Source of the DNA: Pseudanabaena sp. M53BS1SP1A06MG
GTDB taxonomy: Bacteria; Cyanobacteriota; Cyanobacteriia; Pseudanabaenales; Pseudanabaenaceae
Reading direction: 5' to 3'
DNA length: 64,000 bases
Assembly (NCBI GenBank): GCA_020404105.1
Contig: JADBWH010000020.1
Coordinates: 1 to 64,000 of the forward strand
Shown piece by piece: positions 50,565-59,047 of the stretch. Below the pieces are notes generated by a model. The model was given only the letters and a program-made list of their open reading frames with translations, was not told the DNA's origin and did not search any database. A program made the position numbers and the translations under genes. Each line of letters opens with the position of its first letter. Within the stretch, counting starts at the first letter, position 1.

Positions 50565-51047
50565 ATGCATCACATCGTAGATACCAATGTTCTACTTGTT
50601 GCTAGTAGAAAAGCTCCTCAAGCATCTCTAACCTGCGTACTCACTTGTATCGAATATCTCGAAACAATCCAAAAATCAGGGACTCTAGTAATTGATAGTC
50701 ATCGACTTATTATTAGCGAATACATGAACAAAAACTCTATGAGTGGTCAACCTAATAGTGGTGATGCTTTTTTTAAATGGGTTTGGGATCATCAAGCCAC
50801 TAACCGTTGTGAACAAGTGCCAATTACACAAATATCAGAAGGTGAATTTGCAGAATTCCCAGATTCAGAATCGCTTAAAAATTTTGACAAGTCCGATCGC
50901 AAATTTGTTGCCGTTGCCCTCACTCATCCTGCCAAACCCGCGATCGCTAATGCCGTTGACTCCGACTGGCGTAACTATGAACAAGCCCTTAAGGATCACG
51001 GTGTTAGCCTTCACTTTCTCTGTCCAGAACTCAGCACAAAATCATAA
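50565..51047 (+). CDS. PIN-like nuclease partner of the DUF3696 ATPase
   Basis: A 160-residue protein that begins MHHIVDTNVLLVASRKAPQA. The VDTN with D6 is a PIN-domain first motif. E52 (in IISEYMNKN), D108 or D111 (NFDKSDRKFVAVA) and D132 or D134 (NAVDSDWRNY) fall where the other metal-binding acids are expected. The stop-to-start gap with the ATPase is 2 bp, so the two form one operon. It is longer than a typical VapC and lacks an antitoxin-like neighbour, so the ATPase is the likely controller. Nuclease activity is inferred. Confidence 0.72.
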   Translation: MHHIVDTNVLLVASRKAPQASLTCVLTCIEYLETIQKSGTLVIDSHRLIISEYMNKNSMSGQPNSGDAFFKWVWDHQATNRCEQVPITQISEGEFAEFPDSESLKNFDKSDRKFVAVALTHPAKPAIANAVDSDWRNYEQALKDHGVSLHFLCPELSTKS

Positions 51048-51119
51048 GTTCACACAGCGCTGTAAAAGCCTACCGCGATACTGCGATAAAATGCTTAATG
51101 AGCAAAAATAATAACCACT

Positions 51120-52217
51120 ATGCCAAAGCCTAAGACTAATCTCATCCTGAATTCCAAACCCCAATCCCAAATTACCCTCAGCGAATACATCACCGCGATC
51201 GCATGGTCATCTAATAGTAAATATCTAGCGGCGGCGACAGCCTCAGGGGAAATAATCCTAATCGATGATACCAAGGCAGGGAAAGATCTGGCTCTGAAAC
51301 AAGTGGAATTACAAGCGCCAACGGAAATTTCGGTAGATTGTTTGGGCTTCTCCGCCGATGGGCGTTGGCTAGCGTCTGGGGGACAGGATGGGAAAGTGCG
51401 CGTCTGGGATTTGGCGGGAGCAAAACCTGAGATCGCCTCAACGATCAATCTTGGCAAAACATGGATCGAGCATCTAGTTTGGCATCCTACCCGTTCCGAA
51501 TTTGCCTTTGGCTTAGGGAAATATGTGCAGGTCTGGAGTGCGGAAACCCTGAATATTGTGACTACTTTGCATTTTGAGCAATCAACAGTTTTAGCGATCG
51601 CATGGCATCCCAGAGGTGAATACCTCGCCGTTGGTGGTGATGGGGGTCTTAAAGTTTGGGCAGCACAAGACTGGTATGAAGACCCCATTCTCTTTGAGAT
51701 GCCCACTGCTGCTGCCAAGATCGTTTGGAATCTCTCAGGGGAATATCTAGTGGCAAGTACTATTGATAACTTGGTATTGGTAATGCAATGGCTTGGCAAG
51801 GATTTTGATGCTTCTCCTTGGCGAATGCAGGGATTTCCTGGTAAGATTCGCGACTTTGACTGGACAACTAGTGAAATATCTCCTTTATTAGTATCCTCCA
51901 GTGGTTCCGATGTCGTGATATGGGAAAAACATGCTGACTTAAATGTTGGCTGGGAAGGTGAGGTCATCAAGGGGCATAACAACATTGTCGGCTTTGTTGC
52001 CTTTAAACCTAAGACCGAAATCTTAGCATCCGCCGATGAAAATGGCAGAATTGCCATATGGGAAAATGCGAAGGACTGGGTTCAGGCGCTTGAAACTCCA
52101 ATGGGCGAGATTACAGCTTTGCAATGGCAACCACAGGGCAAAAAGCTAGTTGCGGCGAATGCTGATGGTCAACTTATGCTCTGGACAGAATCATCACAGG
52201 GTAAAGGGTTTCGTTAA
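51120..52217 (+). CDS. WD40 repeat protein
   Basis: A 365-residue protein made of about seven WD40 blades, for example AIAWSSNSKYLAAATASGEI, GRWLASGGQDGKVRVWDLAG, YLAVGGDGGLKVWAAQDW and FKPKTEILASADENGRIAIW. The ends with LWTESS close the propeller. No other domain is present. Such proteins serve as protein-binding scaffolds. In some cyanobacteria a close relative stands next to CobW GTPases, and one is encoded about 4.5 kb downstream here. No signal peptide is seen. Confidence 0.9.
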   Translation: MPKPKTNLILNSKPQSQITLSEYITAIAWSSNSKYLAAATASGEIILIDDTKAGKDLALKQVELQAPTEISVDCLGFSADGRWLASGGQDGKVRVWDLAGAKPEIASTINLGKTWIEHLVWHPTRSEFAFGLGKYVQVWSAETLNIVTTLHFEQSTVLAIAWHPRGEYLAVGGDGGLKVWAAQDWYEDPILFEMPTAAAKIVWNLSGEYLVASTIDNLVLVMQWLGKDFDASPWRMQGFPGKIRDFDWTTSEISPLLVSSSGSDVVIWEKHADLNVGWEGEVIKGHNNIVGFVAFKPKTEILASADENGRIAIWENAKDWVQALETPMGEITALQWQPQGKKLVAANADGQLMLWTESSQGKGFR

Positions 52218-52265
52218 TCTATAATATTTATCGATTAGTCACTCTACAGATACCCTTGTACCAAG

Positions 52266-53456
52266 CTATGATCCTGTATTTGGACGGATCAATACAATCG
52301 GTGTTTGCTCCGATGCATTACCCGCAGGATTCATAATCAGGGCTTGATTGAGCAATTCTTCAGAAGCACCAGAAGTGGCGGCTAAAACCTTCACGCGACG
52401 TAAATCATTTACATCCACGATAGCAGCTTCGAGTCCAGTCCCAGCCTTGATTTCATCGACAACGGCTTGCGGATTTTTAGGGCCCAGCACAATGAATTGA
52501 TCATAGGGTGGCAAAGTACCAGTAACATCATCGATTAATCTTGCCTGTTCTCCAGCCAACATATAAAATACTCCTGGAATACGGAAAATAGCCTTTGCAA
52601 GGGAACCGATAATGAAAGCAAAGGCAACGCGCCATGCCCCTGATTCATTAATTAAGGATTGCAGACCACAAGCTGTGGCAAGACTGGAAGTACTCTTGAA
52701 GTAATAACAGAGACGCTTTGCTAACCATTTGGGTTGAATATCACTGGGATGATAGAAGTTACCCTGCATAATCGCGATTGGAGTTTCGGCGATCGTGACG
52801 ATATCTCCTGCTTGAGCATGACTCATTACATAGCGTTGCATCACATCTACAGGTGTATCACCTGCGGAGAGAATGTGAGTACGAATCGGTAACACATCGG
52901 CATCAGGAGTAGGTCGCCAACGTTCCCTTTGATTAGCATCGGGAAATTGTAATGGAATAATGCAATGCTTGACCTTCTCTTCACGTCCCGCAGGTCCATA
53001 GATAGTGTAATGGACACGTACCCATGCACTTTTTAAGTCTTCAAGATTTTTGCCACTGATATCAATTTGAATTTCTAACCCCGTGCTTGTTTTGGGAGTA
53101 ACGATGTAGGATTCCCAATAGTTGTCGTTACGACTTGCCACATTGGGATGACGCGATCGTAAATACATTTGAGTATGAATGCCATCTAGACTATCGCTTG
53201 ATAGCAGTGATAGCTGAGAATTAACTTCGACAAGGAAAACATCAAGCTTGCGAGTTTTGTTGGTCGCAGTTAGCAGCAATTCCAGTCGGTAATGATCTGG
53301 CTCGTAGGTCAGAAATTGCCAAGCCCCGTTATCAAATTCGAGTAAGTTGCCTTGTCTTGTTTTATATTGCCACTCAAATAGGAGCCATAGTAATAAAACT
53401 AGGCCGCCAAGAATTGCGATCGCTATAGCCAAACCAATCAAAATATTCATTAGCAT
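52266..53456 (-). CDS. CofE-like (F420-0:gamma-glutamyl ligase) family protein
   Basis: A 396-residue protein. Residues ~4-26 form a single membrane span (IGLAIAIAILGGLVLLLWLL). The C-terminal half has PIRTHILSAGDTPVDVMQRY, GDIVTIAETPIAIMQGNFYH and MLAGEQARLIDDVTGTLPPY, then VVDEIKAGTG, resembling the CofE/F420-0 ligase fold. Cyanobacteria are not known generally to make F420, so the true substrate is uncertain. The membrane anchor and the beta-rich N-terminal region (~40-170) are additions to plain CofE. Confidence 0.78.
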   Translation of the reverse strand: MLMNILIGLAIAIAILGGLVLLLWLLFEWQYKTRQGNLLEFDNGAWQFLTYEPDHYRLELLLTATNKTRKLDVFLVEVNSQLSLLSSDSLDGIHTQMYLRSRHPNVASRNDNYWESYIVTPKTSTGLEIQIDISGKNLEDLKSAWVRVHYTIYGPAGREEKVKHCIIPLQFPDANQRERWRPTPDADVLPIRTHILSAGDTPVDVMQRYVMSHAQAGDIVTIAETPIAIMQGNFYHPSDIQPKWLAKRLCYYFKSTSSLATACGLQSLINESGAWRVAFAFIIGSLAKAIFRIPGVFYMLAGEQARLIDDVTGTLPPYDQFIVLGPKNPQAVVDEIKAGTGLEAAIVDVNDLRRVKVLAATSGASEELLNQALIMNPAGNASEQTPIVLIRPNTGS

Positions 53457-53581
53457 TAATTGTTAATTCCTACTTTTTATACCAATTCACGAAGGTATGA
53501 CAACAATTTTGCGAATTAAAAGCCAAACCTATTGAGTTTTTCTGAACTAAAAAATAGCTGAGCCATTTTTAGTTTTGGTGT

Positions 53582-54376
53582 TTAGTCTCTACGAATAGAT
53601 TGTTTAAGGGTTTTGCAAAGCTCGGCGATTTCGTACAGACCACCATCTGGCTCTGCTAATTTCTTCACCATTGCACTACCGACGATTGCACCATCTGCAT
53701 TCCAGTCGATGACTTGCTTAGCATGTTCGGGTTGCGAGATACCAAACCCAACAGCGATCGGTTTATCAGTGATTTCTTTGAGTTGATCGATCATCGTCTT
53801 TACCCCTTTTGCTACCTCAGTACGTACACCCGTTACACCCGTCGCACTAACCACATAAATAAAGCCCTGTGACTTCTCGGCGATCGCCGCAAAACGTTCA
53901 GCAGGACTAGTCGGAGCAATTAATAAAATTACTTCAATCCCTGCTTGAGTAGAAGGTTCTAGTAATACATGGGATTCTTCGAGGGGGAGGTCAGGGACGA
54001 CTAAGCCGCGTACCCCTGCGTCATAAATTTTTTGGAGGAATTTTTTGACCCCAATATTTAAAATAGGGTTGTAATAGGTGAAAAGGATAATTGGCGATCG
54101 CAATTCGGGGGCAACTTCACGGACAATATCTAACACCTTGTCCAAGGTCGTCCCATTTTGCAAAGCCCTTGTTGCCGCCGCCTGAATTACAGGACCATCT
54201 GCCAAAGGATCGGAATAGGGTACACCTAACTCAATCAAATCCGCGCCATTTTGATCTAAGATCCGCAAAGCTTTAGCCGTTGTCTCCAAGTTTGGATCAC
54301 CAGCTGTAATAAAAGGTATTAGAGCAGCTTGTCCTCTAGCTCGCAGTTCTTCAAATCGAGCGGAAACGGATATCAT
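53582..54376 (-). CDS. trpA: Tryptophan synthase alpha chain
   Basis: A 264-residue TIM-barrel enzyme. [20 protein letters not shown], then [20 protein letters not shown] (catalytic glutamate in E-L-G-V-P-Y-S-D-P), [25 protein letters not shown] (second catalytic acid), [14 protein letters not shown] and [12 protein letters not shown] are all present. It cleaves indole-3-glycerol phosphate to indole for TrpB. It stands alone, as trp genes are usually scattered in cyanobacteria. Confidence 0.97.
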   Translation of the reverse strand: MISVSARFEELRARGQAALIPFITAGDPNLETTAKALRILDQNGADLIELGVPYSDPLADGPVIQAAATRALQNGTTLDKVLDIVREVAPELRSPIILFTYYNPILNIGVKKFLQKIYDAGVRGLVVPDLPLEESHVLLEPSTQAGIEVILLIAPTSPAERFAAIAEKSQGFIYVVSATGVTGVRTEVAKGVKTMIDQLKEITDKPIAVGFGISQPEHAKQVIDWNADGAIVGSAMVKKLAEPDGGLYEIAELCKTLKQSIRRD

Positions 54377-54480
54377 GACTTAAAAATTTCCAGAAAAAGT
54401 AATCCCGTATTATAGTAGCGCTTCACGGTGACTTGTTACAGCTATTGGCAAAGCTAGAGTTTCTCCACAACAAACTAACG

Positions 54481-54708
54481 CTAAAGTGGTTGACATTTGC
54501 CCGCACGAATTAGACCTACACGCCTAGCGATCGCCTCACCTTGAGAGTTAAATGCGCCCCAAGTTTCCACAAAATCAGTGAGATCTTCTTGACTATTGAC
54601 TTCGATAATTTCACAGACCCCTATATCACCTCGCCTACCTATGAACCAGATCCCAGTAGTAATCAATTCTTGTGAATCTCTAAGACTATTAAAACTATCA
54701 GATGTCAC
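54481..54708 (-). CDS. Small conserved cyanobacterial protein of unknown function
   Basis: A 75-residue protein reading SLRDSQELITTGIWFIGRRG, then GVCEIIEVNSQEDLTDFVET and WGAFNSQGEAIARRVGLIRA. The pattern is one I recall from short conserved hypothetical proteins in cyanobacteria without assigned function. No membrane span or metal motif is present. It lies 104 bp upstream of trpA on the same strand and may be co-transcribed. Confidence 0.7.
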   Translation of the reverse strand: MTSDSFNSLRDSQELITTGIWFIGRRGDIGVCEIIEVNSQEDLTDFVETWGAFNSQGEAIARRVGLIRAGKCQPL

Positions 54709-55010
54709 TTACAGCACCTTACACAACTAAAATCCAGATAAATTTTTAAAATTCTTACCTCAAGAGACATTCAAAGATTTAGCTGGATTTTAAATATAGT
54801 GCTTTTCAAGTAAAAGTGGTAGTTTCCTCGCAGAAGATTGGCAAATTGCCCAGATCGTAAAGCAATGTAAGTTCCATCTTGAGGATAGGTTGCATTGAGT
54901 CGCTAAGCACAGTAGAAGAAATCATAGATTTGTGGATTAATTATTTATTTACCATAATGTCCTGAAGCATCCTCATAACAATACAATATGAAAAATGGCG
55001 TTAAGTTAAT
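54709..55010. other. Intergenic region upstream of the GHKL-type gene
   Basis: 302 bp with no recognisable gene. The stretch at about 54815-54925 has higher GC than its surroundings and several short complementary segments, so it could contain a small RNA, but I could not identify one. Confidence 0.35.
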
Positions 55011-55589
55011 ATGGCGCAAATTTTTGGAGAATTTACAGAAAATTTTGTAGATAGAAGCGAATATTTAGTCCTAGGATTTTCGCCTTCCTCTTTGCCAATT
55101 CAATCGCGTTGGAAGACTAATGGGCTTTCTGCTGATTTCCTTGGTGATTATGTCCGAAATTTTTTCCCTGGTAATACAAATGCTAACCTGACTAAACAAG
55201 CAGAAATCAGATCGGCAGTTAGCTTTATTGCTAATGAACTCTTAGAAAATGCAATGAAATATAGTTATGAAAGTGCAAATCAAACAGTTAATCTAGAAGT
55301 ACATTTGTTCAGCGATCATCTGATTTTCTTATCAAAAAATAGTGTATCTCCAAAAGAAATTTCTGGTTTTCAATCTTATATCCAAGAAGTTATTACAGGT
55401 GATATTGGTCAGATGTATATTGATCAGGTTGAAAAAAATGTCACTAATCAAGAAGAAGAAAAATCTGGACTTGGCTATTTCACAATGATTATGGACTATG
55501 ACGCAGTTTTAGGATGGAAATTTGAAGAATCTGAAAATGATAGCCATGTGACAATGGTAACAACGATGGTACATTTACCACTTTTGTAA
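55011..55589 (+). CDS. GHKL ATPase-type regulator (slr1658-like)
   Basis: A 192-residue protein. RSAVSFIANELLENAMKYSY near residues 64-83 is an N-box of histidine-kinase-like ATPases, and KSGLGYFTMIMDYDAVLGWK near ~145-164 contains the G-box glycines. There is no phosphoacceptor histidine domain. NCBI uses the name slr1658 superfamily regulator for such proteins, as I recall. With the STAS-like protein next to it, it looks like a partner-switching (anti-sigma-like) pair. It starts an operon with the gene at 55626. Confidence 0.78.
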   Translation: MAQIFGEFTENFVDRSEYLVLGFSPSSLPIQSRWKTNGLSADFLGDYVRNFFPGNTNANLTKQAEIRSAVSFIANELLENAMKYSYESANQTVNLEVHLFSDHLIFLSKNSVSPKEISGFQSYIQEVITGDIGQMYIDQVEKNVTNQEEEKSGLGYFTMIMDYDAVLGWKFEESENDSHVTMVTTMVHLPLL

Positions 55590-55625
55590 ATTATGAATCA
55601 AAGTTTAATAGGGAGAATTTAAAGA

Positions 55626-55970
55626 ATGGAAGTTAAGGGTGATGATTATAAAGTCTGGTATGACCCGTCAGAATTTACTATTTATTGTCAAGGAGCTTTA
55701 CGATTAGCAGGCTCGGAGGAATATGAGCCTATAGTACAGATTTTAGAATATGTGATTGATAAAGCACCACAAAATATCAATTTAGATCTGGTTCAGTTAG
55801 AGTTTTTAAATAGCTCAGGTATTAATGTTTTATCCAAATTTGTGATTAAAGTACGCCATAAAGAGAAGATTAAAATCACTGTCAAAGGTTCTGAAATCGT
55901 TCCTTGGCAAGGCAAATCTCTCAAAAACTTACAGCGTTTAATGCCTAACTTAAAATTAAATTGGAGCTAA
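55626..55970 (+). CDS. STAS-like anti-sigma antagonist-type protein (slr1659-like)
   Basis: A 114-residue protein encoded 36 bp after the GHKL gene. The pattern FTIYCQGALRLAGSEEYEPI, then INLDLVQLEFLNSSGINVLS with the conserved serine pair, is that of an anti-anti-sigma STAS domain, in which the serine in the NSSG loop is phosphorylated by a GHKL kinase. The tail KNLQRLMPNLKLNW closes the fold. I recall similar proteins named slr1659 superfamily regulator. The sigma factor or enzyme controlled is unknown. Confidence 0.78.
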   Translation: MEVKGDDYKVWYDPSEFTIYCQGALRLAGSEEYEPIVQILEYVIDKAPQNINLDLVQLEFLNSSGINVLSKFVIKVRHKEKIKITVKGSEIVPWQGKSLKNLQRLMPNLKLNWS

Positions 55971-55998
55971 AAATTTAAAATTTTATCTTATACATTAG

Positions 55999-56100
55999 TA
56001 AGTACGTGTGCAAAATAAATTACCAAAACCCGTAAAGTTGCACCCTGTAGGGGTGCAGCTTTACGGGTTTTGGTTGTAATTAATTATGCCTAGCTACTTA
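55999..56100. repeat. Palindrome with B-like ends and a different centre
   Basis: Left TAAGTACGTGTGCAAAATAA and right AATTATGCCTAGCTACTTA are imperfect inverted ends, of which the right 11 bases equal the family B end. The core ACCAAAACCCGTAAAG...CTTTACGGGTTTTGG with loop TGCACCCTGTAGGGGTGCA differs from family B. It may be a sister family using the same ends. Confidence 0.8.
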
Positions 56101-56130
56101 TTACAGTCTATTGATGCAATGAGTAGTATG

Positions 56131-56177
56131 GAAATATTTTTAAAAGTGTCGCTTCACGCCACTTTTAAAAATATTTC
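56131..56177. other. Long AT-rich hairpin
   Basis: GAAATATTTTTAAAAGTG and CACTTTTAAAAATATTTC are exact 18-bp arms with loop TCGCTTCACGC. The flanking bases (TGAGTAGTATG) recur at about 60855-60866 beside a similar hairpin, so this belongs to a repeat family. Confidence 0.75.
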
Positions 56178-56207
56178 TTGATTTTAATTAAGTGAAAAAC
56201 GCTATAT

Positions 56208-56693
56208 CTAAGCAATAGATTGCAATTTTTTAGACACTGAAACTCTAATATTTTCTAATAGGTAATTAATCTCCGCAGGTGAGATATGTCCACTATCTAC
56301 TTCACGCCCAGCCGCTTTCGATAGAAAAGTCAAAATTTGCTTTGGTAACATTAAAGTCAAACCATTCTTTAGATGTAGCTCTAACTTGCGAATCCCTGTA
56401 CCAAGAGGATAAATACTATACTGATCTAATCCTTTGACGACCTGACCACCATAATCAAAATAACGCATTTGGACATTACGATCACTAGGTGGTTGACCAA
56501 TGTATCCATCAAGCTCCTGTCTAATAAATTGTGCCAACTCATGCAAGTTTTCTCTCTGGGCAAACAGTAGGCATTTTTCGAGGGCATGAGTCAGAGGTAA
56601 TTTGGCAATCGCTTCTTCTGTTTCTAAGCGCACTTCCAAGTCTACTAAGACATTATCAAGACTAAGCACAGTACAAGATTCCGAAACTGACAT
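56208..56693 (-). CDS. AbiTii-like domain protein of unknown function
   Basis: A 161-residue protein. Residues ~30-75 (LPLTHALEKCLLFAQRENLH, then ELAQFIRQELDGYIG) resemble the N-terminal AbiTii domain found in some abortive-infection-type proteins, with L-A...EL..[FW]...EL.GY. The rest contains YFDYGGQVVKGLDQYSIYPL and a C-terminal helical region. It is a single gene facing away from the CobW gene. A role in phage defence is possible but only inferred from this resemblance. Confidence 0.55.
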   Translation of the reverse strand: MSVSESCTVLSLDNVLVDLEVRLETEEAIAKLPLTHALEKCLLFAQRENLHELAQFIRQELDGYIGQPPSDRNVQMRYFDYGGQVVKGLDQYSIYPLGTGIRKLELHLKNGLTLMLPKQILTFLSKAAGREVDSGHISPAEINYLLENIRVSVSKKLQSIA

Positions 56694-56772
56694 GATGCTC
56701 CGTACTAGGTTGTAATTTATAGCGTATGGTGACTGTTAAGATGAAAGTTAAAGTTATTTTTGCATAAAGTCC

Positions 56773-57867
56773 ATGCTCACTTCCGATCACAATGTTACAG
56801 AAGATCTTGACATTATTGATGTAGATGTACCCAAACGCGGGATGCCAGTCACTATCATCACAGGGTTTTTAGGTAGTGGTAAAACTACTCTGCTCAATTA
56901 TATTTTGCAAAACCAGCAGAATCTCAAGGTTGCGGTTTTGGTTAATGAGTTTGGTGATATCAATATCGATAGCCAGCTATTGGTTGCTGTTGATGAAAAT
57001 ATGATGGAATTAAGTAATGGTTGTATCTGCTGCACGATCAATGATGGCTTAGTTGACGCTGTTTACAATGTTCTTGAACGAAGCGATCGCATTGATTACA
57101 TGATTGTCGAGACTACAGGGGTGGCGGATCCTCTACCCATTGCTCTTACTTTTCTAGGTACAGAGCTACAGCATCTAACACGCCTTGACTCAATTTTAAC
57201 TGTCGTTGATTCGGAAGCTTTTACCTCAGATCATTTCAATAGTGATGCTGCCTATGCTCAAATCATGTATGGCGACATTATTATTCTTAATAAAACTGAT
57301 CTCGTTACTGAAGGGAAATTACAAGAGCTAGAAACCTTCATTAATAAGACCAAAACCAAAGCGAGAATTTTGCGATCGCATTTGGGAATCGTGCCATTAC
57401 CCTTAATCCTTGATGTGAAGATCGACCAATCAGCGATCTCGTCTAGTCAAAAAGATAAAGATCATACTCACCACGAACATGCACATCACGATCATGGCAG
57501 CCCACACTCCCATGAACAATGCCACGATCCCGAATGTAACCATGAGCATCACCACCATGAGCATCATCATTCTGATCACCTAGAAAACGACGGATTTGTA
57601 TCTATATCATTTCAAAGCGGTCGTGCCTTTGATCTCGATAAGTTTCAAAACTTTTTAGATAAAAAATTACCCATAGATGTGTTTAGAGCCAAAGGGATCT
57701 TGCGCTTTGCCAATATCGATAATAGTTATGTGTTCCAACTTAGTGGCAAACGCTATGAACTCAAAAATGATGATCGCGGCCAACCACTGAATAATCAACT
57801 AGTGATTATTGGTCGCAATTTACACCGAGAAAAGATACTTGCTGACCTCAACGATTGTCTTATCTAA
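56773..57867 (+). CDS. CobW/ZNG1-family metallochaperone GTPase
   Basis: A 364-residue G3E GTPase. Walker A is ITGFLGSGKTTLLNYILQNQ at residues ~29-48. The metal-binding CxCC is in LSNGCICCTINDGLVDAVYN, the switch E-T-T-G-V is at VETTGVADP, and the base motif is ILNKTDL. A histidine-rich stretch lies at ~236-270 (many HHEH/HDH repeats) and the C-terminal CobW_C domain begins about 275 (FVSISFQSGRAFDLDKFQNF). It likely delivers zinc or cobalt to target proteins. A bidirectional terminator follows. Confidence 0.92.
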   Translation: MLTSDHNVTEDLDIIDVDVPKRGMPVTIITGFLGSGKTTLLNYILQNQQNLKVAVLVNEFGDINIDSQLLVAVDENMMELSNGCICCTINDGLVDAVYNVLERSDRIDYMIVETTGVADPLPIALTFLGTELQHLTRLDSILTVVDSEAFTSDHFNSDAAYAQIMYGDIIILNKTDLVTEGKLQELETFINKTKTKARILRSHLGIVPLPLILDVKIDQSAISSSQKDKDHTHHEHAHHDHGSPHSHEQCHDPECNHEHHHHEHHHSDHLENDGFVSISFQSGRAFDLDKFQNFLDKKLPIDVFRAKGILRFANIDNSYVFQLSGKRYELKNDDRGQPLNNQLVIIGRNLHREKILADLNDCLI

Positions 57868-57875
57868 ATTAACAA

Positions 57876-57906
57876 CAGAGAAGCGGCGCAATGCGCCGCT
57901 TCTCTG
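57876..57906. terminator. Bidirectional terminator between CobW gene and trxA
   Basis: CAGAGAAGCGGCGC and GCGCCGCTTCTCTG are exact 14-bp arms with loop AAT between two convergent genes. Confidence 0.85.
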
Positions 57907-57909
57907 AGT

Positions 57910-58227
57910 TTAAGCATGAACCGCTAAGCGATCGCATAATTGATCAGCTTGAATTACTCCCTCAACTCGATCAACAGGTGCTCCGTCCTTAAATAAGACT
58001 AGAGTTGGCAAAGCATAAACCTTATATTGCGAGGCGATTTCAGGATAATTGTCAGTATTGATCTTCACAATCTGAACCTTATCTTTCATTCTGTCGCTAA
58101 CTTTGTCCAGAATCCCTGTCATGAGCTGACAAGGACCGCACCAAGGGGCATAAAAATCCACGAGAATGGGCAATTCTGAACTTTCTAATAACTCGTTAAA
58201 ACTACCGAATTGCTTTGTGACTGACAT
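57910..58227 (-). CDS. trxA: Thioredoxin
   Basis: A 105-residue protein with the active site VDFYAPWCGPCQLMTGILDK and the cis-proline loop YALPTLVLFKDG, full thioredoxin length. It reduces disulfides of target enzymes in the light-dependent ferredoxin-thioredoxin system or via NADPH. The FNELLESSELPILVDFYAPW start is that of the m/x/y-type cyanobacterial thioredoxins, but I cannot assign the exact class. Its upstream DNA holds repeat B copy 6. Confidence 0.97.
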   Translation of the reverse strand: MSVTKQFGSFNELLESSELPILVDFYAPWCGPCQLMTGILDKVSDRMKDKVQIVKINTDNYPEIASQYKVYALPTLVLFKDGAPVDRVEGVIQADQLCDRLAVHA

Positions 58228-58303
58228 TGGGCGATCACTCCTTTAAAAATTTAATTCTATAGCAATTCCCAAAAAAGTAGGAGTACACCATCCAACCTTT
58301 GTT

Positions 58304-58407
58304 TAAGTAGCTCAACTTAATTAAAACCCAAACCAGAGTTTTGTTCCGCCCGCTACGCGGGCGGAACAAAACTCGCGGTTTTTAGTTTACTTATGTCTAG
58401 CTACTTA
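58304..58407. repeat. 104-bp palindromic repeat family B, copy 6
   Basis: Starts TAAGTAGCTCAACTTAATTA, contains GAGTTTTGTTCCGCCCGC / GCGGGCGGAACAAAACTC around TAC, and ends TATGTCTAGCTACTTA. It lies between divergent trxA and efp, 80 bp before the efp start. Confidence 0.93.
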
Positions 58408-58486
58408 GTTTGAATAGGTTTAAATTTTTTGTCGTAAAGGTTACATCTCTAAGCTAAAATAAGCTCTGGCTATTACTCAATCCGCA

Positions 58487-59047
58487 ATGATCTCTAGTAA
58501 CGATTTTCGACCTGGCGTAACAATCGAACTCGATGGCGAAGTCTGGCGTGTAGTTGAATTTTTACACGTGAAGCCTGGTAAAGGTTCAGCTTTTGTCCGC
58601 ACTACACTAAAAAGCGCCATGACAGGTAAAAACCTAGAAAGAACCTTCAGGGCTGGGGAAATGGTTCCTCAAGCTGTGTTAGAAAAAAGTTCTATGCAGC
58701 ATACCTATAAAGATGGTGAAGATTATGTCTTTATGGACATGCAAAGCTATGAAGAAGCAACTTTGACAACCACTCAAATTGGTAGTCGTGTCAAGTACAT
58801 CAAAGAAGGTATGGAAGTCAACGTTGTACGTTGGGGTGATCGGGTAATCGATGTGGAATTACCTAATACTGTCGTACTAGAAGTTATCGAAACCGATCCT
58901 GGATTAAAAGGTGATACGGCTACAGGTGGTAGTAAGTCCGCGAAAGTGGAAACAGGCGCATCGATCAACGTTCCGCTATTTGTGAATATTGGCGATCGCA
59001 TCAAAATTGATACTCGTGAAGACACGTATTTGGGGCGTGAAAATTAG
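58487..59047 (+). CDS. efp: Translation elongation factor P
   Basis: A 186-residue three-domain protein. The modifiable loop is [20 protein letters not shown], with lysine or arginine at the tip. [20 protein letters not shown], then the domain III end [17 protein letters not shown], is typical. EF-P eases translation through polyproline runs. accB begins immediately after the TAG stop (no gap), the conserved efp-accB order of cyanobacteria. Confidence 0.97.
   Translation: MISSNDFRPGVTIELDGEVWRVVEFLHVKPGKGSAFVRTTLKSAMTGKNLERTFRAGEMVPQAVLEKSSMQHTYKDGEDYVFMDMQSYEEATLTTTQIGSRVKYIKEGMEVNVVRWGDRVIDVELPNTVVLEVIETDPGLKGDTATGGSKSAKVETGASINVPLFVNIGDRIKIDTREDTYLGREN

Noticed and set aside
51095-52057. 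Long minus-strand frame of 320 codons
   Set aside because: It is antisense to the WD40 repeat gene, is very rich in S, P and R, and has no domain pattern.
54709-55010. 6S RNA or other known small RNA
   Set aside because: The region has some pairing potential, but I could not match it to a known RNA consensus, so I list it only as an unexplained gap.
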